64,000 nucleotides of DNA from Myxococcota bacterium. Its GTDB lineage: Bacteria > Myxococcota > XYA12-FULL-58-9 > JALHOP01. The translations under genes and the position numbers were made by a program. Location of the stretch: positions 124,001 to 188,000 of the forward strand of contig JALHOP010000008.1 of NCBI GenBank assembly GCA_022842935.1. The letters are read 5' to 3'. Positions 36,675-45,130 of this stretch are shown here, piece by piece (position 1 is the first letter of the stretch; every line of letters starts with the position of its first letter). The notes beneath the pieces are model-generated. The model was not told where the DNA came from. It made no database searches and saw only the letters and a list, made by a program, of their open reading frames with translations.

Positions 36675-37556
36675 ATGCAGACAACAATCAATCTGAACCA
36701 TCTAGCCGTCTTCCGCAGCGTTGCGGACCACAAGAGCTTCACGGGCGCCGCGCGTGCTCTGGGTAGCGACAAAGCGCACGTCAGTCGCGTCGTGCGAGCT
36801 CTCGAAGCCTCACTTGGTGTAGCACTCGTCAGCCGTACAACCCGCAGCGTCGAGCTCACACCGGCCGGCGACGGCCTGCTAGCCATGGTCCAGGACCCGC
36901 TCGACGCTCTGCGATTCGCGAGCAAAGCAATCGCTGATCGCACCAAGACCCCATCGGGGCGCGTGACCCTCGCGACGACCGCGGACCTGGCGCGCGACTT
37001 ACTCGCTCCCCTCCTTCCCTCGTTTCGAGCTCGCTTTCCGAAGGTGTTCGTCGAGATACGGGTTGGAAGCCACGTCGAGAGCTTTCGCGACCCTACCCTC
37101 GACCTCGCGCTCCGCGTGGGTCGGCAGACCGACCGGACCGCACGCGTCCGCAAACTCGGCCGCCTCGAAGCCGCCTTCTTCGCGGCGCCGCGCTACGTGT
37201 CGGCGCGTGGCGAGCCCAGGAGCTTGGCTGAGCTCGCTACGCACGAAACCGCCTGGCCAATTGCCAAGAGAGTCAGTTTCCAAGGCCGGGACAGTCCCCC
37301 GGCTCCTTCGGTGGGTTGTGACGACTTCGCGACCGTCCTCGCATTCGCTCGCGCCGGCGGAGGGGTCGCGTTACTCCCGACGCACCTTGCCAGGGTGCAT
37401 CTGCGCGATGGCAGTTTGGTGAGGATCCTACCCAACGTCGCTGTTCCCGAAGCGCCGCTGTACTTGGTCACGCGCGACGCGCGACCACTACCCGGGCGCG
37501 TCGAGGTCCTGCGAGCGCACATCGCGGCGAGCTTGCCGTCCTTGCTGGCTGCATGA
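36675..37556 (+). CDS. LysR-family transcriptional regulator
   Basis: 293 aa. The winged helix-turn-helix is at the N-terminus (NLNHLAVFRSVADHKSFTGAARALGSDKAHVSRVVRALEASLGVALVSRTTRSVELTPAG), followed by the periplasmic-binding-protein-like effector domain (GRVTLATTADLARDLLAPLLPSF onward). The effector is unknown. ATG at 36675 gives the normal start two to three residues before the HTH. The divergent lipoprotein gene is its probable target. Confidence 0.95.
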   Translation: MQTTINLNHLAVFRSVADHKSFTGAARALGSDKAHVSRVVRALEASLGVALVSRTTRSVELTPAGDGLLAMVQDPLDALRFASKAIADRTKTPSGRVTLATTADLARDLLAPLLPSFRARFPKVFVEIRVGSHVESFRDPTLDLALRVGRQTDRTARVRKLGRLEAAFFAAPRYVSARGEPRSLAELATHETAWPIAKRVSFQGRDSPPAPSVGCDDFATVLAFARAGGGVALLPTHLARVHLRDGSLVRILPNVAVPEAPLYLVTRDARPLPGRVEVLRAHIAASLPSLLAA

Positions 37557-37620
37557 GGCGCTGGCCGTGGCCATGTCACGGGTGATGTTTTCCTTTCTCG
37601 CTCGATTGGAGTGTCTGTTG

Positions 37621-38643
37621 ATGATGCGCGCGCGTCTGACTTTTTTCATCGCCTTGGTCGCTAGTTGTGGGCGCGACGAGCCGCGCACTCCGAAGGACGA
37701 GCCGCAGGAGGTCCTTTGCGACGACACCGCGGACGGTGAGCTCGTGTTCCCGAGCAGCCAGAACAATGGCGTGTTCGACGCCTCGATCGCCATCGCCCCC
37801 GACGGGCGAGCATGGATGGCATATTCGGTGGTGAACCGCGACGCAGAGGGCGACGACCACGTGGCAACGCGCCTTGCGTCGAGCGATGACGGACTCACCT
37901 GGTGTGAGTCGGTCGCGCTCGGGCAGACATCCGCGGTGAACGGGTACCCCGCAGCGAGCTGGAACAACGAAGTGGCATCGTTGGTGTTCGACGCTCATGC
38001 GCCCATCGACGAGCGCTGGAAGCTCTTCTGGCATGCCTACGTGCTCATCGGCTCCGAGCGCCATTTCGAGACCGGCCGCATTCTCTGGCGCGCGGCGGAG
38101 TCGCCTGAGGGTCTTGCGTCGGCGTCCGACCGCCCCCTCGTCTTCGACACCTGGGAGGAGCTTAGTGACTGCGTCGTACTGACTGAGCCTGGCGCCGTCA
38201 CGCATGACGATCACCTATTTCTTGCCCTTCAGTGCCAAGCCGTCGACCAGCGCATCGTCGTCACCGAGCTTGACCGCAATAGCGGAGCATTCGTATTTCG
38301 CGGTGCGCCCATTCGTGCCGGCGACGTCGAAGCCTTGAGTCCGCTCATCACGGGTGTCGCCGCTCCAGCGCTCGTCGCGGGCGCGAGCGCGAGCGCGGGT
38401 GGGCTCACGCTCATCGTCAGCCCCGAGGTTGGCGCGCTCTACGGTGGGTGCCTCGCCTATGCGCTCGACATCTCGACGTTCGCCGTCGGCTCGCCGCTGC
38501 AGGTCTTCGCTGGAGCTCCCGCGGAGCTTACCGGTGCCTGCGAGCTCGACAGCGCCCTCCCCGCTCTGGGCCTGGTGGTGTCGCAAACGACGCTGCTGAC
38601 GCAGCCGGTCTTCCACCTCAGGGTGCCGGGCGTGTTCTGGTAA
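37621..38643 (+). CDS. Lipoprotein with sialidase-like Asp-box, beta-propeller-like
   Basis: 340 aa. Lipobox ALVASC closes a type II signal peptide starting at ATG 37621 (GGAG about 10 bases upstream). The mature protein is beta-rich with an Asp-box-like SSDDGLTW near residue 90 and several repeated AMAYSVV, WKLFWHAYVL, HLFLALQC strands that suggest a beta-propeller as in GH33/GH43 folds. Catalytic residues of a named glycosidase family could not be identified. Cell-surface or periplasmic sugar/ligand binding is possible. Confidence 0.7.
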   Translation: MMRARLTFFIALVASCGRDEPRTPKDEPQEVLCDDTADGELVFPSSQNNGVFDASIAIAPDGRAWMAYSVVNRDAEGDDHVATRLASSDDGLTWCESVALGQTSAVNGYPAASWNNEVASLVFDAHAPIDERWKLFWHAYVLIGSERHFETGRILWRAAESPEGLASASDRPLVFDTWEELSDCVVLTEPGAVTHDDHLFLALQCQAVDQRIVVTELDRNSGAFVFRGAPIRAGDVEALSPLITGVAAPALVAGASASAGGLTLIVSPEVGALYGGCLAYALDISTFAVGSPLQVFAGAPAELTGACELDSALPALGLVVSQTTLLTQPVFHLRVPGVFW

Positions 38644-38677
38644 CTGGCGCCGGGGCGATGGTGTACGATCGAACAGG

Positions 38678-39535
38678 ATGGAGGCATTCAAGCGCAACTT
38701 CCTGCGCCACGTCGAAGCGGTGGGGAAGTGGATGACGGCGCGCCGCGCCGGCGGCGCCATCAATCCGGTGACGCTGCAGCTCGAGATCTCCTGCAACGGA
38801 ACGACGCGCAGATTCACACCACAGTTTCTTCGAGACGAAGCCTGACGGCACGGCCAGCTTCGCGCGCGAGCTCAAGCCGAGCGTCATCGGCTTCGTCAGC
38901 TGGTTGCCGTACGCGAGCAAGGGCTGGCCCGTGGCCCAGGACAAGGCTGCCTTCAAGGAGTTTGCACACGCTCACGGCGTGCCGACGCCCCCGTCGTGGA
39001 CCGACACTCCGCGCGCAGAGCCGTTCCTCGTCAAAACCAACAAGTCATCCCTCGGCCAAGGCCAACGGGGCCCGTTTGCCGCAGGCACCCAGGTACAACT
39101 CGCTCCCGGCGAATATTGTGAGCGTTTCATCTTCGGCAGCTTGGTGAAGGCCTGGTACTGGAACGCCGAGCTGGTGGTGGCCGAGCACGTCACCATGCCC
39201 ATGGTGCAGGGCGACCGCCGGCAGACATTGCGACAGCTCGCGACCGCGCGGCTCGACGCCGGAGTAGCGCTCCCCCGCCACTTCGCGAACGTCGCTCAGC
39301 TTCAAGGGCTTGGGCCCGAATCCGTTTTGGCGAGCGGCCAGGTCGCGTTCGCCGACTACCAGTACATGTCGCCGATGAACTGCGCTCAGGAGTCGCGTCG
39401 TCGCTCGACGCCGTTCTCGATGAGGAAGGCCGGGTCTGGTTTCTCGAGGCCAACTGCAACCCGCTGCTGCACCCGTCGTTCTATCATCACATGCTCGACG
39501 CGCTTTTCCCCGCACCTTCTCCCAGCACCCCGTAG
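38678..39535 (+). pseudogene. ATP-grasp-type protein, two frameshifts
   Basis: One continuous protein can be read only by switching frames twice. From ATG 38678 the first frame gives about 45 residues (MEAFKRNFLRHVEAVGK onward) and hits TGA at 38840. A second frame carries the core from about 38812 to 39385 (SWLPYASKGWPVAQDKAAFKE, EPFLVKTNKSSLGQGQRGPF, EYCERFIFGSLVKAWYWNAELVV). The original frame resumes at about 39385 with EEGRVWFLEANCNPLLHPSFYHHML and ends at TAG 39535. The EANCNP motif and the KTNKSSLGQG loop are typical of the ATP-grasp fold. Either a decaying gene or two sequencing/assembly errors that cancel out; exact shift points are uncertain. Confidence 0.7.
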
Positions 39536-39536
39536 C

Positions 39537-39569
39537 GACGCCTGTCGCGTAGCCGAGCGACGAGGCGTC
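39537..39569. terminator. Possible bidirectional hairpin between convergent genes
   Basis: GACGCC-t-GTCGC (39537-39548) pairs with GCGAC-ga-GGCGTC (39557-39569) around an 8-nt loop. It lies between the frameshifted ATP-grasp gene and the convergent cytochrome operon. There is no strong T-run, so termination would be weak or need other factors. Confidence 0.4.
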
Positions 39570-39595
39570 CTTGCATGATGCGCGGGGCGGGGCTC

Positions 39596-42022
39596 CTACG
39601 GCGCGGGCCGACTCAGCCCGCTCACGTCGCCGCCCAAGTGATCGATGCTGTCGATCAAGAGCTGCGCGGTGTAGCTGAAGTTGTGCGCGTACGAGCCTGG
39701 GTCTTTGACGCTGAGCTGGTAGTTGTGCGCCGCGCGCAGGAGGTCTGCGGGCCAAGGTGAGAAGCGCGCGGTGTCCTCGCTGCCGCAAGTGCCGCTGGGG
39801 TTCGGCGGTGCCGCGTCGTTGAAGAAGTACGGATGTCGGTCTTCGTTGTAGCAAATCGAACGACTGAGAGCGGCGGCGCGGGTGCGAAGCTCGGCGAGCA
39901 AACGGGCTTGCAGGCCTTGAATCTCGCTCTTGAGCGATTCCGCGACGTTGCCGTCGCCGTCGTAGTCGGCGGTGCGCAGCGCCCCACGGATCTCGTCGGG
40001 GCCGTCGTCGTTCGAGTGGCAAACCGCGCAGCGGGTCTCCCACACATCGCTTATTGCAAACGTGTGGTTGCTCGTGACGGGGTCGTGGCACGAGGTGCAC
40101 TCGGCCCGATCACCGAGCCCTGGCGGGTGGATGAGCGGCCCCGAATAGGTCGGCCCTGTGAACTCGTAGCCGATCTTCAAGGTCGTACCGGCGCGCGTCC
40201 CGGCAGCCGGGAAATAGTGGACGTTCAGGAAGCTCGATGGGCCGCTCGGCGGCGCAGCAGCAATAGCCGCGTCAATGGTCGCCTTGGATTGTCGGCCGAT
40301 GTGGCAGTTGGCGCAGAGATTGTCATTGTTTTCGCTACCGGCATCGCCGTCGCTCGGCGTTGGATCGAACGACGTGGTGACTGCCGAGCCCGGGAGATAG
40401 ACCAGCGTGGGCACGTTCACGGCGAAGGCGCCGGCTTGGCCCTCGAGGCCAAAGGTGTCGTGACACGTGCTACATTCGAGGCCGTTGTCTTGCTCAGGCA
40501 CCGACTTGCCGACACCGAACTGCGTGAAGAAGCGAAAGCCCTCCGCGCCGCCGTGGCAACGCGAGCAGCTCGCGACCACACCCTCGGCGTTGCTGTCCCA
40601 ATTGCGAAAGGCCTGCGCCGCCCCATTGAAGTGACCCACGTCTTCGCGAACCAGGTTCGTCACGTTGGTGTCCGCTGTGAGACCATCGTTCAAGTCGACG
40701 ATGGAGTCGTGCAACAGCTGGATGACGTATTTACCGTTGTGCGCGAAGTTGCCCGGGTCAACCGCCATCATCTGGTAGTTGTATGCGGCGCGCAGCAAAC
40801 GCGGCGTCCAGCTGGCGTAGCCATTCGGGAACGTCGACTCGGAGGCGCTGCATGCACCGTCCCCGTCGCTGTCCTTGAACCAGTACGGATAGGCGGCGCC
40901 GTAACACAGGCGAGCCGAGCGTTCGCTGCCATAGCGCTGAATGGCGGCGTAGAGGATGTCCTTGAGCCCCTGAATCTCGCCGTAGATGCCCTCGGTGCGG
41001 TTGTTGTCGCCATCGTAGTCCTGATTGCGTGAGGCGATCATCCTGATGTTGCGCACGCTATCGCGGTCGGTCGCACCTTGATGGCAAGTAGCGCAGACGT
41101 CGAAGCGAACCTGCGCGGTATGCGGGTCGTGACAACCCACGCAGCTGTCGAGCCCCGGCACATGGCGGAAGCGCACGTCATAGACCTGCGTTGGATATTG
41201 GTAGCCTCCCTGGGCGACGCCAGCGTAGAGGGTGGCGGCTGCCGGGTAGTAGTGCACATTCAAGAAACCAAGATCGGGGTCGCTCTGGTCGGGATCGGTC
41301 AGGCCTTGCGCGCTAACCAGCGCGTCGACATCGGCGCCAGAGGCGCGACCCTGGTGGCACGTCATGCAGCGCGCCTCGGGGCCGAGGCCATCGACGGTCA
41401 CTCCAGAGGGGAAAGTCACGCTCGTTAGCGCCGTGGTCGCCGCGTTGTGGCAGGTCTCGCAATCGACGACCCCGCCGATGGCTGCGGGGTTGTCGACGAC
41501 ACCTGAAGGAGTGCCATCGCCCCCGAGATAGTCGAGGTAGCCCGCCGGGCTGTGGCAACGCGCGCACTCAACGGGAACGCTGCCGTCTTCGTTCCAATGG
41601 TTGAACGCTTCGCTCGTCGTGTCCGCGTGCGGCGAGGAAAGCCAAGCCTCGTAGCTTGGTACCGCGCCGAAGTCGGGCGGGCCCGCGAGCTCCGCGACGA
41701 CAACCACGACGTGACGACCGATGGCAGCGCTCTGATCGCCGACAACGCGGATGATCGCCTCACCCAGGGTCACACCGGTGACCGCTCCAGCGGCGTCGAC
41801 GGTGGCGACCTCGGGGCGCTCGCTCACCCAGCTGTAGCTCGTGTCGACCGCGTTGGCGGTCGCGGCGCTCACCTGGATGGTCGCCCCCACCACCACCGAA
41901 TTCGGGCCGGTCGTAGACACGAGAGGAGACTTCTCGCGCTCGAGGTCAGCGCAGGCCGCAAGGCAAACCGTTCCAAGCAAGACCAACCGACCGATGACGC
42001 GACATTGACTATGATTGTTCAT
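39596..42022 (-). CDS. Decaheme c-type cytochrome lipoprotein with Ig-like domain and internal duplication
   Basis: 808 aa. Lipobox CLAAC after MNNHSQCRVIGRLVLLGTV. Residues ~30-110 look like a bacterial Ig-like (BIG2) domain (SVVVGATIQVSAATANAVDTSYSW, ATVDAAGAVTGVTLGEAIIRV). Then ten CxxCH sites, five per half; the halves are clearly duplicated (FLNVHYYPAAATL / FLNVHYFPAAGTR; DYDGDNN..EIQGL / DYDGDGN..EIQGL; LLRAAYNYQMMAVDPGNFAHN / LLRAAHNYQLSVKDPGSYAHN). Probably an outer-surface electron carrier. ATG at 42022 overlaps the preceding stop (ATGA). Last gene of the cytochrome operon. Confidence 0.92.
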   Translation of the reverse strand: MNNHSQCRVIGRLVLLGTVCLAACADLEREKSPLVSTTGPNSVVVGATIQVSAATANAVDTSYSWVSERPEVATVDAAGAVTGVTLGEAIIRVVGDQSAAIGRHVVVVVAELAGPPDFGAVPSYEAWLSSPHADTTSEAFNHWNEDGSVPVECARCHSPAGYLDYLGGDGTPSGVVDNPAAIGGVVDCETCHNAATTALTSVTFPSGVTVDGLGPEARCMTCHQGRASGADVDALVSAQGLTDPDQSDPDLGFLNVHYYPAAATLYAGVAQGGYQYPTQVYDVRFRHVPGLDSCVGCHDPHTAQVRFDVCATCHQGATDRDSVRNIRMIASRNQDYDGDNNRTEGIYGEIQGLKDILYAAIQRYGSERSARLCYGAAYPYWFKDSDGDGACSASESTFPNGYASWTPRLLRAAYNYQMMAVDPGNFAHNGKYVIQLLHDSIVDLNDGLTADTNVTNLVREDVGHFNGAAQAFRNWDSNAEGVVASCSRCHGGAEGFRFFTQFGVGKSVPEQDNGLECSTCHDTFGLEGQAGAFAVNVPTLVYLPGSAVTTSFDPTPSDGDAGSENNDNLCANCHIGRQSKATIDAAIAAAPPSGPSSFLNVHYFPAAGTRAGTTLKIGYEFTGPTYSGPLIHPPGLGDRAECTSCHDPVTSNHTFAISDVWETRCAVCHSNDDGPDEIRGALRTADYDGDGNVAESLKSEIQGLQARLLAELRTRAAALSRSICYNEDRHPYFFNDAAPPNPSGTCGSEDTARFSPWPADLLRAAHNYQLSVKDPGSYAHNFSYTAQLLIDSIDHLGGDVSGLSRPAP

Positions 42023-42450
42023 GGCTGAGCGCCCCCCGCGATCCATGTGACGAGCGTTTGCAATTCAACAGAGCCTTGCGGCCAGACCGCGCCACCGCCG
42101 TGACCCCGCCCACTCGCGTTGCCGACGAGCGCGCTCCCCGCCGGGTCGCCTTCGTCGACGAAGCCAAGGGACGCTTCGTAAGCGCCATCGGCTGCGTTGG
42201 GGAAACCGAAGCTGCCGCCACCTTGACCGTTGTGACAGCGTCCACAATCGCGCTGCAGCGCTGGAAAGACATCGCTTGCAAACGACACGGTGCCGCCGTC
42301 GCTGTCGCCGACCGCATCGCTATCGCCTTGCACGTCATCGCCAGCCTGCGCCGGAGTGGGTTCGCCGCGATCGAACCCCGCGCAGCCGAGCGTGAGCACG
42401 AGCGCTACCCCAGAACCGAACGTCGCGACCCGCATTGCTCTAGAACTCAT
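42019..42450 (-). CDS. Monoheme c-type cytochrome lipoprotein
   Basis: 143 aa. Type II signal peptide (VATFGSGVALVLTLGC), an acidic linker (DDVQGDSDAVGDSDGG), then one CxxCH (DCGRCHNGQ). The fold ends in GRGHGGGAVWPQGSVELQTLVTWIAGGA, nearly the same pattern as in the heme domains of the porin fusion directly upstream (GEGHGAG...GSPELQLLRSWIASGA), so it is a paralogue of them. It overlaps both neighbours. ATG at 42450 is used; ATG at 42435 is an alternative with nearly the same signal peptide. Confidence 0.85.
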   Translation of the reverse strand: MSSRAMRVATFGSGVALVLTLGCAGFDRGEPTPAQAGDDVQGDSDAVGDSDGGTVSFASDVFPALQRDCGRCHNGQGGGSFGFPNAADGAYEASLGFVDEGDPAGSALVGNASGRGHGGGAVWPQGSVELQTLVTWIAGGAQP

Positions 42451-44608
42451 AGGCCAGGCTCACCCGCGTGAAGTCGTCGTCGACCTCGTCGGCTCGCTCG
42501 AGGTTCCAGAAGTGGAACACACCGAAGGACAACCCGTGGTACCGCGCCACGACACCGACGTTGTGCGCCGAGGCGTCCGCGACCGTCCAGCGCGTGTCAT
42601 CTTGGATGACACCGCGCCGGTTGTCGTAGTTCTGGATGCCCTGGCGGTACTGGATGAAGAGCCAGTCCACCGGGAAGTAGCGCACCATAAAGTAACTTGC
42701 GAAGTGGTAGTAGTCGCGACCCGAGCCACCGCCGGTCACGTCGGCCCGCATCGCGCCGGCGGAGAAGGTGAAGTCCTGCAAGAACGGAACTCCACGCAGC
42801 TTCCAGAGCTGAGCATCGAGGGCTTGCAACACGAGTCGTCGGTCGAAGCGCAGGTCGTTGTAGTAAACCGAGTAGTAGAGGGACGCTGGTCCGTACGAAG
42901 CGCCCAAACGATTGCCGATCGCGATCTGCGCGTCGTCGAGGGCCGCCAGATCGCTCTGCAGGTTCAGCACCGCGTCTTGCTGGCGCAGGGCGTGACCAGC
43001 CACGGCGTAGAGGTCGTGGTTGAAGGCGAACGGCCCGACGCGAGCGTAGGTCGACAGCTGGACGCCTTCGCGCGCCCAGATGATTGGCAGCATGCGTTGG
43101 TCGAACGCAGCAAGGCCGCCGTAGTTGTGGTGATAGAGCGGGTCCGAGCCGAAGGGCACCAAGAGCTTGCCAGCCTTTGCGGTGAGCCGGACTGGCCAGT
43201 GTTTGGGCGAGAGGCGGTACGCCAGCTCCCACAGTTGCAGGGTGATGAGCTCGGCGGTGAACGAAAGCGGGGAGTCCTTCTCCTGCCAGCTCAAGAACAA
43301 GAAGTTGTGATAGACCTGAATGGCGTTGCGGCCGCCCTTGAACAAAGGTTGGTCGCGATAGTCGCGGCGCTCATAGTTGAGATCGAATCGCCCATTGAGG
43401 CGAAAGCCCGCAAAGAGCGGCAGACCCGATCCGAACATCGTCCGCAGATCACCGCCGACACCGCGCATCGTCGCATGTGGATGTGGCGCGTCACCAGGCG
43501 TCGCGCTTGCTGTCGCCGCTTGCGTTCCGTCGGCCGTCACGCGCGAGGCGGCGGTCGGTTGCACCTGCGCAGCCGAGCTATCCGTCGCGCTCGGCTCCGC
43601 CACGGCGCCGCTCGCGATCCAGCTCCTCAGGAGTTGAAGCTCCGGCGAGCCATCGGACAAGATGACGCCAGCACCGTGCCCTTCCCCACGCGCCTTGGCG
43701 ACCAACGCACTCGCGTCGGGGTCTCCGGGGATGACGTTTCGACGCGCCGACGCGTAGTGCGTGAGCGGCGCGCTGTCGACGCCGTACGTCGTGGACGCGG
43801 CCATGCCGTCGGCGCCGTGGCAGCTGGCACAGCCCTGCACCAACGCTTGGTGGACAGAGGGCACGAAAAAGACCCCAGCGCTCTGAACAGCAGCGCTGCC
43901 GTCCGCCGGAGCAGACGTTTCGGCGGGGACAGGCTCGACAGGCGCCGGCGGCACTGCGGGCACTGGCGCCGCCACGCTCGCCTGCGGCACGGCCGCACTC
44001 TTGGCTTGGCCGTCCGCGATGGCGGCTTTGGCGGCGGCGTTCCCGCGACGCGCCCCCGTCTCGATCCACTTCAGAAAGAGATCATACTCAACGCTGGGAC
44101 TTGCGATCGCCTTGGCGTGTTTCTCACCCGTACCTCGCCTGAGCAACGGACTCGTTGCCGCCTTGCTCGGGTCGACTTGCGCGCGCGCCACCTCGAAGCT
44201 AGCGGCAACGTCCGCACTCAAGATCAGCTTGCTGCGACCGCCTGAGCCGCCCACTTTGTGGCAGCTCCCGCACTTCGCCATCAGGACGGGATAGACCTGC
44301 GTGTCGAAGTCTGGCCCGCGTGGCGTGGCCTTGCCGGACTGCTGCTGGGTGGGGCTCGCCGGCGCCGCCGCAGGGGTGGGCGCTGTCGCAGGAGCGGCCG
44401 CTGGCTGCTCCGTTGGCTTCTTGGGTGCCGGCTCGATTCCCACCTTCTTCTCGATCGCGCGTCGCTTCTCGGCTTCGCGCGATTCGACACCCGCCTTGCG
44501 TTCGAGCTCCTTGCGCTGATCGGCCTGCGCTGCGACCCCGCTCGCGGAAAAGAGCAGACCGAGAAGCACGAAGGCACATGCCGCGTTCGCTCGGACGTCA
44601 CGGCGCAT
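42440..44608 (-). CDS. Diheme cytochrome c fused to outer-membrane beta-barrel
   Basis: 722 aa. Signal peptide (CAFVLLGLLFSASGVAA), a charged helix then a Pro/Ala linker, heme domain 1 (CGSCH near 113-117, distal KHAKAI, closing KWIETGA), a second Pro/Ala linker, heme domain 2 (CASCH near 260-264, GHGAG, SWIASGA), and from about residue 390 a beta-barrel to the end. Barrel strands alternate and are aromatic-edged (FLFLSWQEKDSPLSFTAEL, SLYYSVYYNDLRFDRRLVL), and the last residue is Phe, as in Omp85-inserted barrels. The order cytochrome-then-barrel recalls Cyc2 of iron oxidisers, but with two hemes of a different domain type. ATG 44608 with GAGG 7 bases upstream is preferred to GTG 44620. Confidence 0.88.
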   Translation of the reverse strand: MRRDVRANAACAFVLLGLLFSASGVAAQADQRKELERKAGVESREAEKRRAIEKKVGIEPAPKKPTEQPAAAPATAPTPAAAPASPTQQQSGKATPRGPDFDTQVYPVLMAKCGSCHKVGGSGGRSKLILSADVAASFEVARAQVDPSKAATSPLLRRGTGEKHAKAIASPSVEYDLFLKWIETGARRGNAAAKAAIADGQAKSAAVPQASVAAPVPAVPPAPVEPVPAETSAPADGSAAVQSAGVFFVPSVHQALVQGCASCHGADGMAASTTYGVDSAPLTHYASARRNVIPGDPDASALVAKARGEGHGAGVILSDGSPELQLLRSWIASGAVAEPSATDSSAAQVQPTAASRVTADGTQAATASATPGDAPHPHATMRGVGGDLRTMFGSGLPLFAGFRLNGRFDLNYERRDYRDQPLFKGGRNAIQVYHNFLFLSWQEKDSPLSFTAELITLQLWELAYRLSPKHWPVRLTAKAGKLLVPFGSDPLYHHNYGGLAAFDQRMLPIIWAREGVQLSTYARVGPFAFNHDLYAVAGHALRQQDAVLNLQSDLAALDDAQIAIGNRLGASYGPASLYYSVYYNDLRFDRRLVLQALDAQLWKLRGVPFLQDFTFSAGAMRADVTGGGSGRDYYHFASYFMVRYFPVDWLFIQYRQGIQNYDNRRGVIQDDTRWTVADASAHNVGVVARYHGLSFGVFHFWNLERADEVDDDFTRVSLAYEF

Positions 44609-44927
44609 GGCACGCCTCACATGGCATCGCGCTTATGTTCGGCGCTTGGCCGCCGTCGTGGCAGGCACCGCAATAGCGGCCCTCCTTCATGGCGGCGTGC
44701 GAAAATCCCTCGAGGCGCTGAGGGAAAAGGCTCGGATGGCAGGTGTAGCAATATTGCGCGTGATGCTCCCAGTGCGAGAACATTGCAGGCTGCGGGCTCT
44801 TGCGTTCCTTCACGGGCGGGATACGCAGGTCCTGAGGCATGGAATACGCCCCGACCCAGGTGCCGACGAGGAGCAACCCAACGACAGCACCGCAACGGAG
44901 AACCAATCGTGTTGCAAAGCCAGACAT
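44598..44927 (-). CDS. Triheme c7-type cytochrome, periplasmic
   Basis: 109 aa. An uncleaved or cleaved N-terminal hydrophobic segment (LVLRCGAVVGLLLVGTWVGA) precedes a compact domain with three CxxCH (YCYTCHPS, YCGACHDG, PCEACHAP). The spacing MFSHWEHH..CYTCH..GFSHAAMKEGRYCGACHDGG is that of the c(7)-type triheme family, whose members shuttle electrons through the periplasm. ATG 44927 starts 5 bp after the small membrane-protein stop; its own 3' end overlaps the porin-fusion start. Confidence 0.9.
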   Translation of the reverse strand: MSGFATRLVLRCGAVVGLLLVGTWVGAYSMPQDLRIPPVKERKSPQPAMFSHWEHHAQYCYTCHPSLFPQRLEGFSHAAMKEGRYCGACHDGGQAPNISAMPCEACHAP

Positions 44928-44932
44928 CGGTG

Positions 44933-45130
44933 CTAGAGCGCCTTCGTCTGGCGCAAGACGCGCCAAACCGCGAAGAAGAAAAGCGCCGCGCCGGCCAGAA
45001 TGAGCCCCAGCCCAAGGCTCGCGAAGATCACAAAGGCACCAGGCGTCCAGAAAAAGGTGCAGACGAGCTGCACGAGCAAGCCAAGAAGCACCAGCATCGC
45101 AGCGACGCGAATCAGCTTGGTCGGTGTCAT
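44933..45130 (-). CDS. Small two-helix membrane protein in cytochrome operon
   Basis: 65 aa, two predicted membrane helices (VAAMLVLLGLLVQLVCTFF and GAFVIFASLGLGLILAGAALFFFAVW). ATG at 45130 overlaps the stop of the tetraheme gene (ATGA), and the next gene starts 5 bp later, so it is fully embedded in the operon. It resembles small subunits that stabilise quinol dehydrogenases, but no family was recognised. Confidence 0.8.
   Translation of the reverse strand: MTPTKLIRVAAMLVLLGLLVQLVCTFFWTPGAFVIFASLGLGLILAGAALFFFAVWRVLRQTKAL

Noticed and set aside
38678-39535. Programmed ribosomal frameshift
   Set aside because: Two separate shifts in opposite directions would be needed and no slippery sequence or pseudoknot was seen.
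42290-44245. 651-codon open frame on the plus strand opposite the cytochrome-porin fusion
   Set aside because: It mirrors a gene with clear heme motifs and a barrel, and its own translation is rich in Val/Arg/Glu with no domain. High-GC genes often leave a long open antisense frame.
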